A stretch of DNA of 55,235 nucleotides from Clostridia bacterium. GTDB lineage: Bacteria > Bacillota > Clostridia > Oscillospirales > CAG-272. Where the stretch lies: positions 72,309 through 127,543 of the forward strand of contig JAFVYL010000040.1 of assembly GCA_017508665.1 (NCBI GenBank). The letters run 5' to 3'. The notes under the pieces were generated by a model. It made no database searches, was not told where the DNA came from, and saw nothing but the letters and a program-made list of their open reading frames with translations. The position numbers were made by a program, and so were the translations under genes. This document shows, piece after piece, positions 52,042-55,235 of the stretch; the stretch's first letter is position 1, and each line of letters starts with the position of its first letter.

Positions 52042-52047
52042 ATAGAA

Positions 52048-52097
52048 AAACCGCCATTTTGCTAACCTTAAGTTGCAAAATGGCGGTAATATTATTT
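52048..52097 (+). terminator. Terminator after the CotH lipoprotein gene
   Basis: Stem AACCGCCATTTTGC/GCAAAATGGCGGTAA region with a T-rich tail. 52098-52222 shows nothing else. Confidence 0.7.
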
Positions 52098-52222
52098 TGT
52101 AGTTTCTGCCAAACAGAGCTGTATTCCTCTTAAGGCAGTGTTTTGTTTTGTGATTTTTTGCTCTCTTCGGTACGTTTTTCGTTTATGATAACGAAACTTC
52201 TCCGGGCAGCAGTTGTCACTTT

Positions 52223-52552
52223 TCAAAATATTCCTCTGTTGTATTTTATCATCGCATACACACTGATCGCGCCTCCTACGATAAAGCTTGCGATAATCTC
52301 TACAATTCCGACAATATTGACAAAGCTTAACTGCGTTTTTACGGATATAAAATCCAGTACGCCGTACAGTATTATGCCTATACCGATTACCAGTGTTCCT
52401 ATTCCTACGAGCCTGCCGTACGGCAGTCTGTTTTCCTCGGTAACTCTACGCCTGTGATACCAGTGCAGGGTAGAGATGTTGCCCGTCATATTGATTGCGC
52501 CGAGTATACAAGTTATACCGCCGAGCGCAAAGAAAATTAAAAGATCCCACAT
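52223..52552 (-). CDS. Small membrane protein, DUF3784-like
   Basis: 109 residues with three hydrophobic segments (LIFFALGGITCILGAI, LVGIGTLVIGIGIILYGVL, IVGIVEIIASFIVGGAISVY). The loop NISTLHWYHRRRVTEENRLPYGRL is the kind seen between helices one and two of DUF3784/SdpI-like proteins. Function unknown. AAAGGA precedes the ATG. It is the last of a loose minus-strand group with the metalloprotease-like gene, 38 nt downstream of it. Confidence 0.72.
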   Translation of the reverse strand: MWDLLIFFALGGITCILGAINMTGNISTLHWYHRRRVTEENRLPYGRLVGIGTLVIGIGIILYGVLDFISVKTQLSFVNIVGIVEIIASFIVGGAISVYAMIKYNRGIF

Positions 52553-52590
52553 AACTATCCTTTCCGCAAGAAATTAATCGCCTTGCTGCT

Positions 52591-53613
52591 TCAGATTCTG
52601 TAAATTTTGGTCACTATTTTATACGCATGAGTTTCTATAACAAAATCACCGTATTCGATTTTTGGTTCTTCCCGAGAGCCGAACATAACAAAATATTTGC
52701 TTACGATATAATTTTCATGGAACGCTGCATTATATGTGTTGACAGCAAGCAGATCGCAAGGAGTATCGGTAACAACCTCGTTTTTCTCGATAGCTCCTTT
52801 AACGGTTTTACTCACCTCGGAATAATAACGCTCAATTAACTCGTTTCCGTTGAATATTGAGGTAGGTTTTATCTCTTCGATCCCATTTAGTATCGCCTCG
52901 GAGAAGGGAACATAAGAAAATCCCGTGTCAAAGGGAATCGAGTTTTCTGTCATAACGTATAGCAGAAGAGCGCCGATATCATAGCAAATTACTCTTACCG
53001 GAATCATATTTTCGGGCTCTGTAATTCGCTTTTTCATTTTTGCAAGCAGCGTTTTGAATAGCTCGGGGGAGAGTTGCTCGAGACATCTCAGCTCTACAAA
53101 GTTTGCTGTACCCTCAATTTGCTCTACGCAAGCTTCGTAGTGGTAAGCATACTCGAAAGAGGCAGAACGGTATTTTCTGATCTGCAGAAGCTCGTTGAAT
53201 TTTTCTGTGTCAAACTGCGTTGACAATTCACATATCAATTGATTTTCTTTTAGCTTAAGGCCTATGTTCTCGCCGTCATATTTGTAATTATACAGCGCAT
53301 GTATATCGTCAAAAAAGCGTTTTTCATTATGAATGTTCTGATATCCGTGATACATTTCATGCACGATTTTGGAAGTCAGAAGAATGGGATCTATATCCTC
53401 TTGCACGTTCCATATAGCTATCCATTCTCCGTTATAGAAAATGGACGTATTGGCGAGAAAATCATCCGTTTTTTCTATGTACTGACCGTCAAAAAAACAA
53501 GATTTATCTGTGTATAGGGCAAATTTTAAAGGCTCAAAGCCCGGCCAAAGCTTTGAAAAATCTACCGTGTCTATATATTTTTTTACATCGTAATATATCT
53601 TTTCAAGATTCAT
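52591..53613 (-). CDS. HExxH zinc-metalloprotease-like protein, unknown family
   Basis: 340 residues, no signal peptide. SKIVHEMYHGYQ (His85, Glu86, His89) is an HExxH zinc-binding core and EACVEQIEGTANFVE (about 161-174) gives a plausible third ligand, as in gluzincins. The rest is mostly helical and matches no family I recognise. If active it is a cytoplasmic metallopeptidase. The neighbouring cyclase-like gene is 47 nt upstream on the same strand. A catalytic role is inferred from motif spacing only. Confidence 0.68.
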   Translation of the reverse strand: MNLEKIYYDVKKYIDTVDFSKLWPGFEPLKFALYTDKSCFFDGQYIEKTDDFLANTSIFYNGEWIAIWNVQEDIDPILLTSKIVHEMYHGYQNIHNEKRFFDDIHALYNYKYDGENIGLKLKENQLICELSTQFDTEKFNELLQIRKYRSASFEYAYHYEACVEQIEGTANFVELRCLEQLSPELFKTLLAKMKKRITEPENMIPVRVICYDIGALLLYVMTENSIPFDTGFSYVPFSEAILNGIEEIKPTSIFNGNELIERYYSEVSKTVKGAIEKNEVVTDTPCDLLAVNTYNAAFHENYIVSKYFVMFGSREEPKIEYGDFVIETHAYKIVTKIYRI

Positions 53614-53660
53614 ATATTGCCTCTTCGTAACGAATTTATATCCTTTTTTGATGGATCAAG

Positions 53661-54260
53661 TTAATTTTCTATAGCTATCAGTATGGCTCGACAGGGCGCG
53701 CCGTCCGATCCTGCGAGCTTTAGCGGTGCTGCATTTAAGAAATACACCCCGACTTCCACCTCTGAAAGACGGATTCCTTCAAGCAGAGCAACGCCGGAAG
53801 ATAAGAGACTTTGATGTACCGCCATAGGTGCATTCTCAGGCCCGACGGTTTGCGACTCGTTGCCGAGTAGCAATATTCCCGATGCTGCAAATACCTTTGC
53901 TGCTCCGATGGACACCTCAGCATCACCCTTGATGAGAATTCTCTTGGCAGCCTCCGGATTCTCCAGTGCGGCTTTGCTTATTATTTTCTCGGCGTCTTTG
54001 TCCGTGACCTCGCCGATATGCTCCGCTACGTATGTCATTCCCACAAATGAATCCAGGGGGAGAGCATCAATAGGATCTCCGCCTTTAATAAAATGGCTTG
54101 GCGCATCTATATGCGTGCCGTTGTGAGCGCACATGCTGAACGCCGTGAGATTATAGAGATCGCCATTTTCCATCGAGCTGAGCACTTGCTTTTCCGGTGA
54201 TGGATCACCCGGGTACACCCGAGAGGTGAACACCTCTTGAGAAATATCGTAGATTTTCAT
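53661..54260 (-). CDS. Cyclase-family protein (kynurenine formamidase-like)
   Basis: 199 residues. The zinc-binding signature HNGTHIDAPSHFIKGG (about 46-61) places it in the cyclase/arylformamidase superfamily, which hydrolyses amide or cyclises peptide-like substrates. DISQEVFTSRVYPGDPSP at the N terminus and VALLEGIRLSEVEVGVYFLN near the C terminus are also typical. No tryptophan catabolic genes lie nearby, so the substrate is open. TTGGAG precedes the ATG. A promoter TTTACT-N17-TATAAT lies upstream on this strand (54303-54331). Confidence 0.88.
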   Translation of the reverse strand: MKIYDISQEVFTSRVYPGDPSPEKQVLSSMENGDLYNLTAFSMCAHNGTHIDAPSHFIKGGDPIDALPLDSFVGMTYVAEHIGEVTDKDAEKIISKAALENPEAAKRILIKGDAEVSIGAAKVFAASGILLLGNESQTVGPENAPMAVHQSLLSSGVALLEGIRLSEVEVGVYFLNAAPLKLAGSDGAPCRAILIAIEN

Positions 54261-54302
54261 TAAGTTATCTCCAAGTAAAAATGAAGTTGACCTTGCGTAT
54301 TT

Positions 54303-54331
54303 ATTATATCACAAAGGTGCAGGGAAGTAAA
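54303..54331 (-). promoter_or_regulatory. Promoter of the cyclase-family gene
   Basis: On the minus strand TTTACT (54326-54331), 17-bp spacer, TATAAT (54303-54308). Confidence 0.72.
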
Positions 54332-54341
54332 TAGGTAAAAT

Positions 54342-54370
54342 AAAAAGCCACGCTACGGTGGCTTTTTACA
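54342..54370. terminator. Terminator between cyclase promoter and XRE gene
   Basis: Stem AAAAAGCCAC/GTGGCTTTTT with a short loop; it reads as a terminator from either side. Confidence 0.78.
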
Positions 54371-54429
54371 TAGGCAAGCTTACCTTTTGTTTTATAGATC
54401 CAAAGTCTTGAATATCGCCCTATAAAGTG

Positions 54430-54500
54430 TTGCACCAAATTTGCACCAAAATCACACCAACGCTTAACGCCTATTCAGCTCGACAAATTGGAATTTGTCG
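54430..54500. repeat. Three short direct repeats and a palindrome
   Basis: TTGCACCAAA occurs at 54430-54439 and 54441-54450 with a degenerate third at 54452-54460 (11-bp period). Then CGACAAATT-GG-AATTTGTCG (54481-54500) forms a 9-bp perfect hairpin without a T-run. This could be a remnant recombination or attachment site; no integrase gene is adjacent. Confidence 0.5.
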
Positions 54501-54514
54501 TTCCGCAGAGACGT

Positions 54515-54952
54515 TTATTTTTTCTTGGAATACAAAACAAACTGCACAACTGCATTGACCGTACAAAAAGCGAGTGCAAAACAAAAAAGACCTAACTGAA
54601 AAGTATTTGAACTATACGCCAAAGCCATAATCCAGCAAAAAGACGCTAATGTGAAACAAATTGCAGCTGTAAAATGCCCCTGTTTCTTTTTCAAAATAAT
54701 ATTATCCGTTTCCTGTGTTGCATTTTTGACAACCGGAATATCCTTGTCGCTTGTGTAATCATCATTGAGCAAATAATCCGCTGTAACACCGAACAGCTTG
54801 CTGATCTGCAATATATTTAATGCGTCTGGGAAAGCATCATCGTTTTCCCAACGGCTGATTGCCTGCCTGGAAACGTTTAATTTTTCTGCAAAATCTTCTT
54901 GCGACCATCCGTGTGCTTTTCTAAGATTAATTATTTTTTCAGAGAATGTCAT
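54515..54952 (-). CDS. XRE-family HTH regulator with membrane segment
   Basis: 145 residues. The ATG at 54952 follows GGAGG with a 7-nt gap; the upstream in-frame ATG (54970) has none. The N-terminal Cro/CI helix-turn-helix (WSQEDFAEKLNVSRQAISRW, then ENDDAFPD) is followed by a short linker and two hydrophobic segments near the C terminus (AAICFTLASFCWIMALAY and LGLFCFALAFCTVNAVVQF). This is a membrane-tethered XRE regulator of a type common in Clostridia. The target is unknown. A promoter TTTACT-N17-TATAAT lies at 55083-55111 on this strand. Confidence 0.88.
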   Translation of the reverse strand: MTFSEKIINLRKAHGWSQEDFAEKLNVSRQAISRWENDDAFPDALNILQISKLFGVTADYLLNDDYTSDKDIPVVKNATQETDNIILKKKQGHFTAAICFTLASFCWIMALAYSSNTFQLGLFCFALAFCTVNAVVQFVLYSKKK

Positions 54953-55082
54953 ACCAATGCCTCCAATCATTGTGATGTACGCATATTATATCAAAAAAAG
55001 TTCTTAAACGCCACCACGTTAACTTTACAAATACGCAACAAGACTTTACATACTGCCAAATTCAAGTTTATTGATTAGTTAG

Positions 55083-55111
55083 ATTATACCATAAAAACGG
55101 TGAAAAGTAAA
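55083..55111 (-). promoter_or_regulatory. Candidate promoter upstream of the XRE gene
   Basis: On the minus strand TTTACT (55106-55111), 17-bp spacer, TATAAT (55083-55088). Closer to the gene there is also a TATAAT (54985-54990) with a poor -35. Confidence 0.55.
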
Positions 55112-55128
55112 TAGGACGGCGGAAGAAA

Positions 55129-55223
55129 ATGAAATCACCTACGGTGATGAAATCCGCAAAAGCGGATGAAATCTTCACTACGTTCAGATGAAATCCGAGG
55201 CAAGCCTCGGGTGATATGAAATC
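55129..55223. repeat. ATGAAATC-spaced hairpin array
   Basis: ATGAAATC occurs at 55129, 55147, 55166, 55188 and 55216. The gaps hold different short inverted repeats: CACCTACGGTG, CCGCAAAAGCGG, TTCACTACGTTCA (imperfect) and CCGAGGCAAGCCTCGG. Spacing is 18-28 bp. The array continues to the right edge. Confidence 0.7.
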
Positions 55224-55235
55224 TGCCACCATAAC

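Noticed and set aside
55129..55235. CRISPR array at the right end
   Set aside because: The conserved part is only 8 bp and the gaps are self-complementary hairpins of varied length.

Overview
The window looks like chromosomal DNA from an anaerobic, gut-type member of the Clostridia (Bacillota), probably an uncultured lineage. The reasons are strong AGGAGG-like ribosome binding sites, TTGACA-N17-TATAAT promoters, hairpin-plus-U-run terminators, a lysine riboswitch, a single-chain iron-sulfur serine dehydratase, an anaerobic NrdG activase, a DUF896 protein, a CotH-type protein, and many lipoproteins with LxxC lipoboxes. This assignment is inference; the window carries no rRNA gene or other marker that would fix the taxon.

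Layout. 1-6174 (minus) is a compact shikimate operon. In transcription order it is chorismate mutase-AroB fusion, AroC, AroE-AroK fusion, AroQ, AroA and a DAHP synthase cut by the left edge. All seven steps from PEP plus erythrose-4-phosphate to chorismate are present, plus chorismate mutase. A divergent TetR-family gene (6371-6931) shares the control region, and near-identical GTTAAC-type inverted repeats lie just downstream of both -10 boxes. 7194-13825 holds a 1487-residue cysteine-repeat lipoprotein and a heparinase-like lyase. 13871-14544 holds a tRNA-Arg(CCG) whose promoter has been pushed about 570 bp away by a tandem repeat and a GC-rich insert. 14663-17835 has a small lipoprotein and a polar amino acid ABC importer under a lysine riboswitch. 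17907-22483 carries serine dehydratase, two small genes, an AGCS-type sodium symporter and homoserine dehydrogenase. 22612-27702 has an M23 peptidase and a second cysteine-repeat lipoprotein with a pectate-lyase-like beta-helix. 27806-31215 is an operon for a kinase-like protein, ArgS and YebC. 31284-34037 holds a frameshifted small gene, a zinc-ribbon membrane protein, a small membrane protein and a DUF4434 protein. 34184-40024 is uvrB-uvrA-nrdG-dut. 40346-45684 is a 1740-residue repeat lipoprotein translationally coupled to a 39-residue acidic peptide. 45752-49115 has an RluA-type pseudouridine synthase, upp, a nucleotidyltransferase and a small membrane protein. 49357-52041 is a cysteine-repeat lipoprotein with a CotH kinase domain. 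52223-54952 has small accessory genes on the minus strand, and the right end is a short hairpin array.

Working together. The housekeeping parts supply aromatic precursors, lysine uptake, serine and homoserine metabolism, arginyl-tRNA, excision repair and nucleotide salvage. The unusual layer is a family of separately promoted modular lipoproteins. Three full-length ones (7194, 23566, 49357) and one broken small one (31284) share a repeat with a C-x(n)-C-x2-C core that usually ends in GH. These repeats are joined to different effector domains: lamin-G-like modules, a beta-helix, or a CotH kinase. A fourth giant lipoprotein (40346) uses a different Cys/Gly-containing beta repeat. I read these as surface stalks or metal-binding scaffolds displaying exchangeable domains. 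Their function is not known to me and this reading is inference. I saw no CRISPR array, rRNA gene, complete insertion sequence or phage module.
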